A DNA stretch of 64,000 nucleotides from Halicephalobus mephisto (GCA_009193035.1 SWDT01000192.1:62001-126000), one strand, 5' to 3'. Numbered from the stretch's first letter, positions 1 through 12,929 are shown. Notes: a model not told the origin generated them from the letters alone. Numbers and translations: made by a program.

Positions 1-714
1 GAATCTTATTTTAGTTTTAAATTAACTTTTGCAAAAATTTTTAAAGTAGTAATTAATTTCCATAAATGTTGCAAGCAAACTGCGGATTTAATTTTGATTT
101 TTACATTGATATATCTAAACATTGTAAGGAACTTACAGATTAGGTTTGAAACCAATATTTAAAATTGAAAGTTTTATAAATTTTAAATTTTTATAATAAT
201 TTAATTTTGGTGGAAATTGTTTAAAAAATTTAAAAATTTAAAGAACTTATAAAAAAATTAAAAACTTAAAAAAATTTAAAATTTTAAAATTAAAAAAAAT
301 TAAAAACTTAAAAAAATTTTAAATTTTAAAATTAAAAACTTAAAAATTTTAAAAAATTTTAAATTTTAAAATTAAAAACTTAAAAATCCGCAATGTGCAG
401 AAAATCATCCGAACGAGGAGCGGACAGAGAACACTGAAAAAAATCGAACTTAATGTTCCCTTGGTCGCCAGTTTTATATTTCGCTGGACAGTTTACCATT
501 AATAGATGTGAAATGTTTGGTTTTTTTCATAATGAAACTTTCATCATCATTTTAGTTTTAATTTTTTATTTTTAAATAACCGTATTTTTTTCATTAATAT
601 TTCCAAATTCTACGTTTATAAGAAATATTTTTGTTTTTTTGCGTGATTTGCAAATAGAAAAATTTCCATTCCATGATTTCGAAATCAGAAAATTAGTTTT
701 AGATATCGCTAACG
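1..714. other. AT-rich upstream region, no gene seen
   Basis: No coding exon is visible. Positions about 215-385 are low-complexity runs of TTTAAAATTAAAAACTTAA type. A slightly more complex stretch lies at about 395-520. A possible splice-acceptor-like TTTTAG ends at about 702, 12 bases before the csn-1 start, and could be a trans-splice site. Confidence 0.5.
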
Positions 715-3700
715 ATGGAAAACGAAATGGTGATTGACCCCGATGATGACAGAATGGACGACGGGTCATCCGATGACGTTATCGGCATTTTCACTTCTGC
801 AGGTAGGTTCATATTTTTAAATTTTATATAAAATTACTTGGTAGGTAGATATATTTTCCCATATATAAAATACGCATTTTATATACTTTTTCATATATAA
901 ATACACATTTTATATACTTTTTCATATATAAATACACATTTTATATATTTTCCCATATATAAATACACATTTTGTATACTTTTTCATATATAAAATACGC
1001 ATTTTATACACTTTTTCATATATAAATACGCATTTTATACATCTTCCTACATAAAATATACATCTTTTTATATACAAAATACGCATTTTATGTATTTCTT
1101 TAAATTTAAAATATAAACTTTACGTATATTTTCATATGTTTTTGTATATTTTATGTTTCTGTATATTTTTGTGTACTTCTTGTTTGGTTTAGTATTTTAT
1201 AAAAGTACTTTTTGTAATTAACGATTTTTCAGCTGAAAAACAAGCGGATACTCCAATTTCTGTTTCTGTCAAGTACCTTGATCTGGACAAGCTGGACGGC
1301 GAATTCATGAATGAAAATCTTCTGTATAGACTTCTCCACATGTTGGAAGTTTGTTCCAATAAGAAATTGGAAATTGCCACTCGGATTATTGACAGATTTG
1401 GAGTAAGTTTTGGGTTTAAGAATTTTCATATATGGACTTTTCAGGAAAGCATTGATACTGAATTTTATCGCAAATATCTCCAACTAATTCGTAATGAGAC
1501 GAATTTTCCGACGATTCCGGATAGTGTTATTTCTCACGCTGAAACCAAAGCTGGCACGCTGATCGAACTTGCTCAAGCCGATCTGAAGCGCTGGCAAGAC
1601 AGCGGAGTCAAGGAAAGCATCAGAAACGCTACAGTGAACCTGTTTGATGCTTATTTCCGTTCTGGTCGGTTTTCAGAAGCTACAAAACTCTATGCTAAAA
1701 GTATTCGGGATTTCTCGAGCTCTCCAAGGGCCGTTATTCCGATGGTTCTGGACCAGATCAAGGCCTTGATGTACATGAAGGACTTTGGTCGGATCGAGCT
1801 TTATTTGGCCCAGGCAGAAAGAGCCATAGGGGACTGCCAACAGAGGGAATCCATCGCTAACATGGAACAGACCAGAAGTGCCACTTCTATGCACCCGAGA
1901 GACGACAAAGTCCAAAAAGCCGCCATTCAGTTGAGTCAGAGCGCTTCTGCCAAAGTTGCTGCTGTTCATGGTGTGATTAAAATGCTCCATAGAAGTTACA
2001 AACCTGCTGCTGAGAAGTTTGTGCAAGTGGATCATGAGATTTTCGATTATCCAGAAGTCCTGTCTCCGATAGACATAGCGTACTATGGTTGTTTCTGTGC
2101 TCTTGCTACATTTGATCGTCAAGAACTCCTCGACAAAGTCCTCAATAATGGTAATTTTCGGAAATTCATGGAACCAGAAGGACGACTTGTGGATTTGATC
2201 CAAGCATTCAGAAATAACTCCTTCGTTACGGTATTCGAGTTGCTAGAAGAACTTCGTTCTCATCTGTTGTTGAATGTCTATGCAGCTAAACACGTGGATA
2301 ACATCTATCGTCTGATCCGTCGTAGAGCATTCGTACAGTATACAGCTACTTTCGGAGTTATTGATCTACCTACGATGGCGAAAGTTTTTCGAACAACAAC
2401 ATCGGAATTAATCGAGGAACTAGTGGACTTGATTGATAGTGACTTGCTTGAAGCTAGAATTGACTCTATTTCTTTGAAACTCTACAGACCTTTGGAAAAC
2501 AAAGTTAAAAAACAAACAAAAAGAATATTAAAAATTGAATCAAAAATGGAACATAGAATTAACTCGATTCTTGTTAGAGCGGCCCTGATTTTGAACGGTG
2601 TTAACGTGTCCAGAGAACAAAGCGACGATGATCCTTCTGGTGCTTTTCCGCCTGGAGCTAAAAAAGGAAGAAGAAATCCGCCGAATTTCTTTGATCCAGA
2701 AGATTATGATGATGAAAATTTTTATCCTGATGGTGAGTAATATTTAAATTTTTCAAAATAGTTTTAATATTTTTTGGATATTTATATAGTTGCATATATG
2801 GACATTAATGTTTAAGAGCAGATGGAGGATTGTTTTATGAGTCGTAATTTAGAAATTTTTCGATTTGTTCAAGTAGAATATAATTTTAAAAAATTATGAA
2901 ATTTCGTAACTGTTATGTGAAACTTAAATTATGGACCAGATTCTAGGAAGTTTAAGCTTATTTCGATAAAAAATTTATTTTTGATTTTTTATAATTATGG
3001 AATCATAAAAATTACGAAATAATAAGAAATTGAAATTTTAAATTTAGTTTTTAGAAAAATTCGGAAATTTGTTTTTCAAATAATTTCAACAAAAAATTTA
3101 TTTTTGAGTTTTTATCATTATGGAATCATAAAAATTACGAAATAATAAGAAATTGAAATTTTAAATTTAGTTTTTAGAAAAATTCGGAAATTTGTTTTTC
3201 AAATAATTTCAACAAAAAATTTATTTTTGAGTTTTTATCATTATGGAATCATAAAAATTGCGAAATAATCATCATTATGTGAAATCAAATTTTTAGGCTA
3301 TTTCTAGCAAGTTCTAAAAATTCAACTCGAGGTAATTTCGACAAGAAATTTGTTTTTGATTTTTTGATTGAAACTGCAGAAAATTGCGAAATAATCATTT
3401 TGCAAAAATGAAATTGTTACATAGGCTTAGTTTTTAGAAATTATTTTTGGAAATATTTTTTGCAATTTTATAATTGTGTGGTTTTTAGACCATGATATGA
3501 TCTCACAGACTGAACAACTTATCTTGCATAATAGTCAATCCTCCTCTAGTAGCAGTAGAGGCATGCTGCAAAGACTTATGCATAGATTTGGAGCTGGATC
3601 GCGTCCTCATCAAATAGCTCCACAACCTCCTCCACCGGTCACTGGAATCGGTTCATCTGAGGAAAGAAGTCCAGTTGAACTCGCTAATGGAGGTCCATCT

Positions 3701-3757
3701 CAAGCGGATGAAGAATTGGAACAAACTCAATCTGATGTGGAAATGGCGGATCCTTAA
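715..3757 (+). CDS. csn-1: COP9 signalosome complex subunit 1 (GPS1/CSN1)
   Basis: Four exons: 715-802, 1233-1402, 1445-2732 and 3489-3757; phases agree and give 604 residues. CSN1 is a PCI-domain subunit of the COP9 signalosome, which removes NEDD8 from cullins. The long third exon carries the helical RPN7-like repeats and then the winged-helix PCI region (roughly residues 300-450, around IYRLIRRRAFVQYTATFGVI). The family match is from overall sequence similarity. The protein is longer than vertebrate CSN1 because of an acidic, Ser/Gln/Pro-rich C-terminal tail encoded mostly by the last exon. The 42-base intron 1403-1444 is in frame and without a stop, so it could be read through. The start ATG follows a TTTTAG acceptor-like site by 12 bases, which may be a trans-splice site. 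Confidence 0.93.
845..1110. repeat. ~34-bp tandem repeat in csn-1 intron 1
   Basis: About eight imperfect copies of a unit built on CATATATAAATACACATTTT; AT-rich and confined to the intron. Confidence 0.75.
2985..3265. repeat. 123-bp tandem repeat in csn-1 intron 3
   Basis: ATGGAATCATAAAAATTACG recurs at 2997 and 3120, and with one change at 3243. The period is exactly 123 bases, so the copies are young. Confidence 0.85.
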
Positions 3758-4938
3758 CCAGTGAATTTTACAGGTGGTTTTTATGCGCGATAATTATTTT
3801 GTGAATTAATTTTTTTGTATGAGAAAATGAGACAATGTTTTTATAAAAGTTGTTGGAAATGTTTGAATTTTTGGTTAGATGTGATTGAAGGGATTTGGGA
3901 GATTGATTTTAGTAAGGGTGAAGGGGTACGGTAATTATAGGATTATCAATATTTTTGAAAATTTGATTGCGAAATTGTTTCGAGGAGAATTTTAGGATTT
4001 TATATTTGGGATAATTGGGAACTTTGGGAGATTTTAAAAGTTTAATAAGGTCCTGGAGGATCCTGAAAGATTGTGATTTTCAGAATTGACACAGGAAATG
4101 AAGTAGCTCTTACCGTGGTGGTTTTTGAAGTTACGTTAGGACTGCGCTCGTTGTTTTGTGGAACTGGGCACTTCGGAGGATTGGCGTTGTTGTGACATCT
4201 GGAGACGAGAGTTGACGTAAAGGAACAGCAGAGAAAATGCTCTTTATTAGGAATTAAACACGACGCATATCAGCAGCTTCTCTCGATCGCGACGTTCCAA
4301 CACTGGTGCTCCTGTGTATTACTGTAGTCGTGTCGGGACCCAGTATTCAGGCAAGGCGACAACCTCAAGTTTCAGCATTTGGTGTTGTTTTTTGGATCGT
4401 TTTCTTTGAGATTTTATATATCGTTTGGAATAAAAAAGTCAAGAAGTGGGCTTCCACGAGCCTGATCTGCACCACAACAGGAATCTTTCACAGGATTCTG
4501 GAAATTTCTACAAACAACTTCAAATTTCTGAAAATCCAACTATTTTCTACTGTGTTCGGGAAGACTCCAAGAGCTACAAAGGTCTAGAAGTCAGAAATTT
4601 TATTAGGATTTTAGAAATTTCCATAAACTTCTATAAAATCCTAAAAATTTCAAGCATTTTCTACAAAATTCCAGACTTTCGTAAAATTTTCAGTTTCTAC
4701 AGACTTCTAGAAGACATTATAAACTTCTACAATATTCTAAAAATTTTGAAATTTTTAAAAAATTCGGGATTTTTCCAAAATTTCGATATAAAAAATCCGA
4801 AAACTACGCTTTGGCGAAACGTCCCCATCCGCCATCGGCCGTACGGCGCTAATTTGGTCGAACGTCCGTTGACTCGCTTTTTTGAATTTTTTAAATTTTT
4901 AAATTTTCGTCGTTTTTGTATTTAATTATTTCTAAATA
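3758..4938. other. Intergenic region with a GC-richer island
   Basis: No supported exon. About 4100-4340 is more complex and GC-rich than its surroundings and could be a remnant of an inserted element (for example an LTR fragment), but I see no terminal repeats. About 4560-4790 is a diverged repeat of TTTCTACAAAATTC type. GGCGAAACGTCCCC at about 4812 is the reverse complement of a motif in the 142-bp repeat at 24.9 kb. Confidence 0.4.
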
Positions 4939-7461
4939 ATGGATGATCCTCTTGATGAAGAGCCGATTCAGGAGAATAATTCTCTTCGATTTGAATTTGA
5001 AGATGACGGAACTCAGACGATGCTCGAAAAAGTTTCGGAATTTTTAATCCTCGATCCGTCCAAAGTTCCGGCGACTTCTTTTTCTTTCCAGTCTGTAGAT
5101 TCTTCTGAATTTCCGTCTTCCTGGGTCAGAGTGAAGCCAAACGGGGAATCTGAATTCGTCTGTTTAGTCACAAATTGCGGTTTTCCCTTTGCCAATCACC
5201 ACCTGCTCCGGACCCATCTCGACGATCATATAAAAAACGATTTCAAAAATATCCCAGAAAGTTCCAGTAAGAATTTCGAGTGAAGTTGATATATGAATTA
5301 TTTTTGTTTTCAGATAGTAAAGTCAAATGTCCCGTGAATCGATGCGAAAAAGAAGTTTTAACTTTTCAGCACTTGTTTCGACATCTGAAAAGCCATTTAT
5401 TCCACGCAGAGAAGCAATGGATCGGTTTGCAGACTTATAAGAAGCTATTTCCGGATTTGAAGCCTTGCGGATTCGAGAAAACTCCCCACATCAGCGACGA
5501 CGGAGAAGCTTTTGTCTGTGGTTGGGTCAACTGCCACGTGAGTTTATTTTTTTGAAACAAAAAATACCGTAGAAATTCATTTTTTCTAAAACTCGATCCC
5601 AAATTATAGTATACAATTGATTCTCGATCCCAAATTATAGTATAAAATCGATTCTCGATTCCAAATTACAGTATACAATCGATTTTCGATATAACGTAAT
5701 CCAAGGGACCGGACAAAAATTACTTTAAATCGAGAATCAATTTACATTATTTTAAAGAAAAGTTTGCCGGAATCAAAAAAAGTTATCTAAAATCAAGAGT
5801 TAAATTAAATCGAGAATTAGTTTACATTATTTTAAAGAAAAGTTTGCCGGAATCAGAAAAAAAATTACTTAAAATCAAAAATCGACTGTAATTCGCAATT
5901 TTAAAATCAGCATTTTTAATGTGTTCCAAATATCATAATTTCCGAGATATAAACTTTAGAAATCCCAAAATTTAAATTTTAGAATATATTTTAGGGATTC
6001 CAATTGTACTTTTTCATTACTGTATAGTATGCCAAATTACAGTAATTCCGAAATTACGGACTATGCTGTTATTTAATTTTAAAAACCTAGAAATTATAAT
6101 CGACAGTTTTAGTGATTTATTTAATTTAATTTTTACAATTTAATTCTTAATTTTTGATTTAAAAGATATCGGGAAATTAAAAAATTCCCATGCAGGATAT
6201 GGAATACTGTTTGTCAATCGAAAAATCCCAAATTGTTGTTTTTAATAAGTCTGTTTTTAAAAACTAATTTTCCAGAAGGAAATAGACGACATTGCTGAGT
6301 ACGTCAAGCATGCCTACTCGCACTTGGATGAGAGCAGTGATTACTACAAGGACAAGGACGGGATGTTCCGTTGCATGTGGTCCACGGATGAACGACATTG
6401 CAATCAGAAATTTTCGCACAAGTTCAATCTTCGAGTCCATCTGAAGGTACATTCGTTGGACAAAACGTGTGCTTGTCCTTTTTGTGGAGCGATGTTCACC
6501 AACAACACGAAGCTGAACGATCACATTCTGAGGAGACAATCAAGTAAGTTTTTTAAATTAAAAACGGCCTTTTTTCTGGAGGTTACTGTAGTGTTAGTTG
6601 TAGTTTTTTGGATATCTAGTAGTATTTACAATTATTGCTTTTTCAATATAGAAGTTTTGACACTTTATATAATCTTGATTTAGAAGTTTCCAGATCTGTT
6701 TAAGCATTATATCTTTAAAAGTTAAAAATTAAAGTCATAACTATTATGAAAAATTAAAATTATCACGAAAAGTATTTTTTTAACAGAATTTTTGAAGTTT
6801 ATCTCGGTGAAATTTCAAGATTGTTTGTTTTTGATTTTTATGATTGTTGGTTTCAGAAGATGAAGCTCCTCATAACTGTAATCTCTGCCAGAAGAAATTC
6901 GCAACTAAACGGCTTCTGATGCTGCATTGTCGGAAACACATTAAATCCGTCAAATGCGCCTACTGTGATGTCGTGATGGACTGTGCTTCTGCAGTTGCGA
7001 AACATATGAAACTTGTTCATGCAAAAATTAGAAGCGAAAAATGCAAAGAATGTGATGCTTCTTTCGGCTTGAAAACGGATCTTCAGAAACATATCGCGGC
7101 TATTCATCAAAAAGAACCTCAGTTTACTTGTCCGCAATGCCCTCATTTGAAATTCAGATGGCAAAAACAATTAAGATTACATGAAAAAAGTCACAATACG
7201 GTAATTTTTAAAGAAAATTTAATTTTAAAAAATTTGGATTTTTAGAATTATATAGCAGATCCGTATTTGTGTCATAAATGCACAATGAAATACAAAAGTG
7301 GCAGTTCTTTATCGAGACATTTCACATCTGTTCACAATTTGGCCCTTCCTACCGGTTTTAATAGATTTCAATACAAAAAATGCCATGATGGATATTACAG
7401 GTTACAAACAGCCAGATGTCTGAGTAACGATGTTGTTGAAGCTTCGAAATTGAAATTTTAA
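4939..7461 (+). CDS. hinf-1: Histone H4 transcription factor HINFP, C2H2 zinc-finger protein
   Basis: Five exons: 4939-5266, 5314-5537, 6276-6543, 6857-7200 and 7246-7461; phases agree and give 459 residues. HINFP binds histone H4 promoters and drives histone expression at the G1/S transition in animals. The protein has a run of C2H2 fingers, starting with CLVTNCGF...H and CPVNRCEK...H and continuing to a last finger CHKCTMKYKSGSSLSRHF. It ends with the family's diagnostic C-terminal block (FQYKKCHDGYYRLQTARC; vertebrate HINFP has FRYKEHEDGYMRLQ). That block, more than the fingers, supports the name. An acidic N-terminal segment precedes the first finger. The protein lacks the long C-terminal extension of vertebrate HINFP. 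The 738-base second intron holds short repeats. Confidence 0.9.
5585..5880. repeat. Direct repeats in hinf-1 intron 2
   Basis: Three copies of GATTCTCGATCCCAAATTATA (one shortened) are followed by two copies of a ~75-base unit containing GAAAAGTTTGCCGGAATCA. Confidence 0.7.
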
Positions 7462-7875
7462 AGAAAATTAAAAAATTTAAATGTTTTTTTGGAGAATATT
7501 ATTTGGTTTAAAACCATATTTATTATCTGTTTTAATTATTGAATTTTTTTTGCATTAGAATTTTGTAATTTTTTATAATTTAGGAGAATTTTCTAGAATT
7601 TATGGAATTTTGTAGAAATTTTTGTAATTTTTTTTGATTTTATAGAAATTTCTTAAAATTTTTCGATGTTTTTTAAAAATTTAATAGGAAATTAGATTGA
7701 ATATTTGAAGTTTGGAATTCTGGAAATTCACATCGAAATATTTTCGTGATAATTGTTTTTTGAAATTTTGCAATAGTGTGATTTTTGGATTTTTTTATGA
7801 AATTTAGAATTTTAGAAATTTATGTCAGAACTATTTTGATATTTTTGTTTTTATTTTTTATATATTAATTTTAGG
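7462..7875. other. Intergenic spacer hinf-1/mrps-27
   Basis: 414 bases of AT-rich DNA with no exon. It ends in ATTTTAG directly before the mrps-27 ATG, a possible trans-splice acceptor. Confidence 0.5.
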
Positions 7876-10622
7876 ATGTTGAGGTTGCTGAATTTCCGGT
7901 CGAGGATCCCTCTGCGTTATCTGAGTTCTACCGCTGTTCGTCGTGTTCTTAGTCAAGAGTTCTACCTTGAAAAAGAATGGAAAACTCGTCATTCTGGATT
8001 GAAAGAATTGAATCTTGGTGGAGATTATGAATGGATTGCTGCTGTTCAGAAAAAATTTGTAGGTGGAGGAAAAGCTAGTGCTGTTGACGTTGATGGAGCA
8101 GCTTGTTTGTCTGAAGAATCGGATCAATTGGACGATATTATGGAACTTGTTTACAAATTAAGACATACGGAAAATGCAGCAGATTTGCTTCCATCGACGG
8201 AATATGCGTTGTTTAGATTATTTCTTAAACATGGGGCTATAGATGAACTTTTTAAAGTTTTGAATGATACGGTAAGTGAATTAAGAAGTTTATTTTAAAT
8301 ATTTTTATTGATGAGTTAAGTATTTTTTTATGGGATATTTTTGTATAGGTTAGCAGTTTTTTGAATATTTGTTAGTAGTTTTATATATGTTGGATCGTCG
8401 CTGGGGAATCCGGATCCGCGTGTAGACAAATGTATGTGGAAATAACTTCATGGGGCCAAGAGACGAGATAAATCACAACTATCCAAAAATATTGCGCAAT
8501 CTCCAAATTGTCGTCAATCTGCAATCGTACAAATTTCGTTGGTCCTCAGGGTATTTCCCTTCGGGACCAACGCGGTGTGGCTTGTACTCAAATAGATTGT
8601 ACAAAATCCAACAATATATAATTATTAACTTTTGGAAGTAGATAAGTTTTTGGGCTATTGTGATTTTGAGTTTTTAGATTTATCAAAATAGAGTTGCAAA
8701 AATTAATGATGAAATTGCATAAAATTACGAAATAAATATCATAAAACTGAAATTATAGATGATTTTAGTTTTTAGCAGATTTTGGAATTTTATCTTGAGA
8801 GTATTACGTAGAAAATGTTGATTTCTGAATTTTTGATATAGGATCAATTACGAAATAATTATGTGGAATCTAAATTTCAAGTTGCTTTGGTTTCTAGCAA
8901 GTTCTGGAAATTTGTTTTGAGATAATTTTGTTAAATTTCTATGGTTTTTTAGATTAATTATGGGACGTTTCCGAATTATCATGCTTCTGCTTTATTGATT
9001 GATTATTTATTGAAACAGAAGAATATTGCTGGAGCTGCTAAGATTGCGACTATTGTAGTCCAACAAGAAATGTTTGAAAGTCAGTTATTGAACTATTTGA
9101 GTCTTTTTGCTCTTTCGAAATTTGTTGAATTGGCTCCAGAAGAACGAATTTTTGATGAGAAAATTCACAGAAAGTATGTTCCTTTAGATGAAAGTGAAAT
9201 TAATGAAGAAGAAATAAGAACTATGAAATTTCCATATTTGAAAAATCCGTATTTTGATGATCATTTTGATTTGGAGGAATTAGAACCGTTAATTGGGAAA
9301 TCCATTGAATGGTTTTTGAGAGAAGTGAGAATTACTGATGAAGGATTATCAAAAGGATTGGAAATTTTAGTATTTGTTTATAAACAAAATTTTGAAGAGT
9401 TGGAGAAAATTTTAGAAATTAATGAAAAAATTAAAATTAATGATTCGGCATGTAAAGCGGCAATTTCTAAAATTGAAGAATATATTGGAAAAATTCCAGA
9501 AGAAAAAAAAGAAGAAAATGAAGAATTTAAAAAATTTTCAGGATTTATTGTAAGTTTTTTGATTAAAAAAATATTTTCAACAAAATACTGTAGGAGTTAT
9601 GGTTGTTTTTGATTTTTTAGGGAAAGTTTTGTATATAATTATTCTGCTTGGGAAATAGAAGGTTATGTAGTCTTGATCTGGAAGTTTTTGGATTTGTTTA
9701 AAATATAATTTCAAAAAAATTACGAATTATGCAAATTCAGAAATTTAGGCTAGTTTAGGTTTTGGAAATTCGTCTTGAGGTGTTTTTAGAAAAGTTTATT
9801 TTTGGTTTTTTATATATGGATGATTACGAAATTTTGTAAAATTACGAGATAACTATTGCATAAAATCAGAATTTTAGGATATATTAGTTTTTAATTTTAG
9901 AAATTTGAGATAATTTTAGAAGTTTATTTTTGATTTTTCATATATGGATGATTATGAAATCTCGTAAAATTATGACAACTTGCTTAAAATCAGAATTTTA
10001 GGATATATTAGTTTTTAATTTTAGAAATTTGAGATAATTTTAGAAGTTTATTTTTGGTTTTTTATATATGGATGATTACGATAATTATTGCATAAAATCA
10101 GAATTTTAGGATATATTTTAAATTTTAGAAATTTGTTTTAAGATAGTTTTGGAAAAGTTTATTTTTGGTTTTTATATATGGATGGTTATTGATGTTTGTT
10201 TTTAGGCTAAGATTGAAGCTTTACCTAAGGAAGAAAAATCACTATCTGATGCCGTTTTGGAGAAGCTGAAATCTGTCCAATCAACAGGAGAAAAGGAATT
10301 AATTGAGGATCAGAAGCAGCAGTTTTTGGATTGGGATAAGCTGAGGAAGGATTTCATTAAGATGCAAGCGGAGAGAGTCAACTTGAAGTTGAGGATTGAG
10401 GAGATTAAAAATGAACTGAAACAAAAAGAAGAAGAAAAAGAAATTTTGTTTTTCTTTGAAAACAGAGTCAATTGGGAAGACAGAGCTGAAGAGAAAGATA
10501 AATTATTTGAAGAATTTAATTTGAATAAGAAAGATGAAACTGTTACAGAAAGCGAATATGCTAAGACGATGTTTGAAAACGCGAAGTTGAAGAGTAGACA
10601 ACAAAGTACTTCTTCTTCATAG
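7876..10622 (+). CDS. mrps-27: Mitochondrial small ribosomal subunit protein mS27 (MRPS27)
   Basis: Three exons: 7876-8271, 8953-9549 and 10206-10622, all phase 0; 469 residues. mS27 is a helical-repeat protein of the mitochondrial ribosome's small subunit. The N-terminus is basic and Ser/Leu-rich (MLRLLNFRSRIPLRYLSSTA), as expected for a mitochondrial targeting signal. The conserved block across the first junction (INYGTFPNYHASALLIDYLL, then FESQLLNYLSLFALSKF) matches the vertebrate MRPS27 region around YGIFPDNFTFNLLMD. The C-terminal third is a charged coiled coil ending in a Ser/Gln tail. A poly(A) signal AATAAA lies at 10654. Start: the first ATG, one base after an ATTTTAG acceptor-like site. 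Confidence 0.88.
8537..8572. other. 9-bp-stem hairpin in mrps-27 intron 1
   Basis: CGTTGGTCC (8537-8545) pairs with GGACCAACG (8564-8572) around an 18-base loop. The surroundings, 8385-8640, are less AT-rich than the rest of the intron and may be a small insertion. Confidence 0.5.
9800..10195. repeat. Tandem repeat in mrps-27 intron 2
   Basis: Three to four diverged copies of a unit of about 120 bases containing TATATATGGATGATTACGA and GGATATATTAGTTTTTAATT. Confidence 0.75.
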
Positions 10623-10931
10623 GATTTTTTAGGATTTAGATTACTTTTTGTTGAATAAATTGTTGTTGGAATGTTTTGATAATTTAAATTCCGTTGAATC
10701 CGGTTTTTACTTTTTAAAAGATTTTTAAATTCTGTTTTTTTAAAAGTTTAAAGAAATTTTTGTTTTATAAAATTTAGGAATTTTTAGGTTTTTTTTTTTG
10801 AAATTTTTTAACTTGTTTTTTATTTTTAGAGAATTTTTTAATGTTTTTTTGTTGTTGGAAAAATTTTGGATTTTTTGAGTTTTTGGTTTTTTGGTTTTTG
10901 AACTTATTTGTGGATTTTTAGGATTTTGGTC

Positions 10932-11291
10932 ATGCAGCCTTCTCGAGAATTGCAGTCGAGATGTAAATCTATCGCTGAACGGTTTTCTGAAAGTCTTCAT
11001 ATTGTTGATCATGATCCGTCGATGGCTTTGTATAGACTACAAGAACATGTAAATAAATCTGTTCCTGTTTTGGTGAATAGGAAATATGAAATGATGAAGT
11101 TTAATTCGACTCTTCAAGGAGCATGTTATGACATTGACAACTCGATGGAAGCGATCAAGGAAATGCAAAAAGCGAATTCGACTTTTGATAGAATATTGGG
11201 AATGTTGAAGGAAACGACGCTTTTGAAACACCAAATGAATTGTGAGAAGGATAAAGCAGAATGTACAGAAAAATATAGAAAATTTAAATGA
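10932..11291 (+). CDS. BORCS8: BORC complex subunit 8 homolog (BORCS8/MEF2BNB)
   Basis: Single exon of 119 residues. BORC is an eight-subunit complex on the lysosome surface that recruits Arl8 and kinesin for outward transport; in worms it also acts on synaptic-vesicle precursor transport. The hallmark is the block MALYRLQEHVNKSVPVLVNRK, which aligns with vertebrate BORCS8 (VALYRLQEHVRRSLPEL), in a small helical protein of the same length. The start is the ATG 11 bases after a TTTTTAG acceptor-like site. The gene lies about 310 bases after mrps-27 on the same strand, so a shared operon is possible but the gap is long for one. Confidence 0.85.
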   Translation: MQPSRELQSRCKSIAERFSESLHIVDHDPSMALYRLQEHVNKSVPVLVNRKYEMMKFNSTLQGACYDIDNSMEAIKEMQKANSTFDRILGMLKETTLLKHQMNCEKDKAECTEKYRKFK

Positions 11292-11384
11292 TTATTTTTA
11301 TATTTGGAAATTATTGTAAATGTTATATTGGTGTATTGACTGGGTAGTTTGTAAGCACACGAGATCTCGAAGGAAAACCCCACC

Positions 11385-11935
11385 TGCTGGGGCTGTACGA
11401 CAGTTGCTCTATTTCGAAATATTTATCTCATTTATTCAATTTTTGTGTTTTTTATTAATTAAATCAACTTAATATACTAGTTAAGAAAAAATTAATTTAG
11501 AAAGAAAGAATTTCGAAATTAATAAGAATTGAAAAATGGAAAGTAAATGTAGAGCAGTTCTTAGATCGGTTGTATGGCAGTTGATCTATTTCGTAATATA
11601 ATTTCTTTTTTATATTTTTATAGTTAAATCAACTCAATACTCTAGTAAGTAAGAAAAAGAAAGAATTTCGAAATCAGTGAGAATTGAAAAGAAAAAAATA
11701 AAGAGCAACTGTAGAGCAGTTCCTGGATCGGTTGTATAGGAGTTGATCTCCTATTTCGTAATATAATTCTTTTTTTATATTTTTTTATAATTAAATTAAT
11801 TTAATATCTTAATTAAGTAAGAATAAGTTAATTTGAAAAAAGAATTTTGAAATCAGTGCAGATCGAAAAGGAGGAAAATGGGGAGCAACTGCCGTACAGT
11901 CCTTGATGGACGGTGAGCACACTGTACGCAGTAGA
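11385..11935. repeat. ~165-bp repeat array, copy 1
   Basis: Four tandem copies, each with an ATCTATTTCGTAATATAATTC-like part, a TTAAATCAACTTAATAT part, GAAAGAATTTCGAAATCAGTG and an end such as GAGCAACTGTAGAGCAGTTC. The same family occurs, largely in the opposite orientation, at 58.5-59.7 kb. Confidence 0.8.
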
Positions 11936-12189
11936 CCGAAAGTGGACTAGTTAAGTGATATATGGTTGTTGTTTTTAATTTTATTATTGCTGAGATAAAT
12001 AAGGAACTTTCATCTCTGGCACAACTACACAGGTTCTCAGAAATTTAACAGTAAATAATAAATTCTTAAATTTCTGGAATTTTAGATAATTTTACAATTT
12101 TTAGACAACTTCCAAATTTAATATTTTAGATAATTTTGAAAAATTTGGGGAGTTTTGAATAGTGATTCCAAATGTCTATTGTTTTTGAA

Positions 12190-12612
12190 TTTCAGTCACT
12201 ATCCAAGATTGATTTTCAAGCATAATTCAGACCAAGCTTGGATAGTGACTATTTTCTACAATTACCGATGTATTGTAGTCACTATCCAAGATCGTTTTTC
12301 TTTCAAAACCTAGTCTAATTTTAGATAGTGACGTCAAAAGTCTATTATTTCTAAGTTTTTATTTATGTTTGGTTTTCAGTTGTAATTCAGACCAAACTTG
12401 GATAGTGACGTCAAAAGTCTATTATTTCTAAGCTACTATCCAAGATTGATTTTCAGTTGTAATTCAGACTAAACTTGGATAGTGATTAGGAAGATCAACT
12501 AATCGTCACATTCAGTCACTATCCATGTCTGTTATTATAAGGTGAGCCAACGAAGGTAACTTTGGATAGTGCTTCTAAAGATATATTGCTTTTAGATTGC
12601 AGTCACTATCCA
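12190..12612. repeat. Cluster of GGATAGTGAC / GTCACTATCC motifs
   Basis: About a dozen copies of CTTGGATAGTGAC or its reverse complement in alternating orientation, 30-60 bases apart with variable sequence between. Confidence 0.85.
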
Positions 12613-12717
12613 ACGAACTTTGATTTACTAAACGAAATAAATGTTGATTTTGATGTCATTGTTTTCGAACTCGATTTTTTGCAAATTCTCGATTCCCATC
12701 AACTTTCACACATTAAC

Positions 12718-12893
12718 TGGTGGTGGTTGGTAGAAGTAGGTGAGAGAGGAGTCGGATTGAGAGAAGTTAGCTCCGGTTTTGGCGGACCAGTGGAGAGAGC
12801 CGTCTGCAAACACCATTTCTCAGTGGTCTTTTCGAAAGAGAAGTGCTGAGTCGGGGAAAAGCGCAGCCAGTGGCCTCCGTGGCGCAATCGGTC

Positions 12894-12929
<36 letters not shown>

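Noticed and set aside
1673..2203. 176-codon open frame on the minus strand inside csn-1
   Set aside because: It is the shadow of the long coding exon; csn-1 on the plus strand has domain support and consistent splicing.
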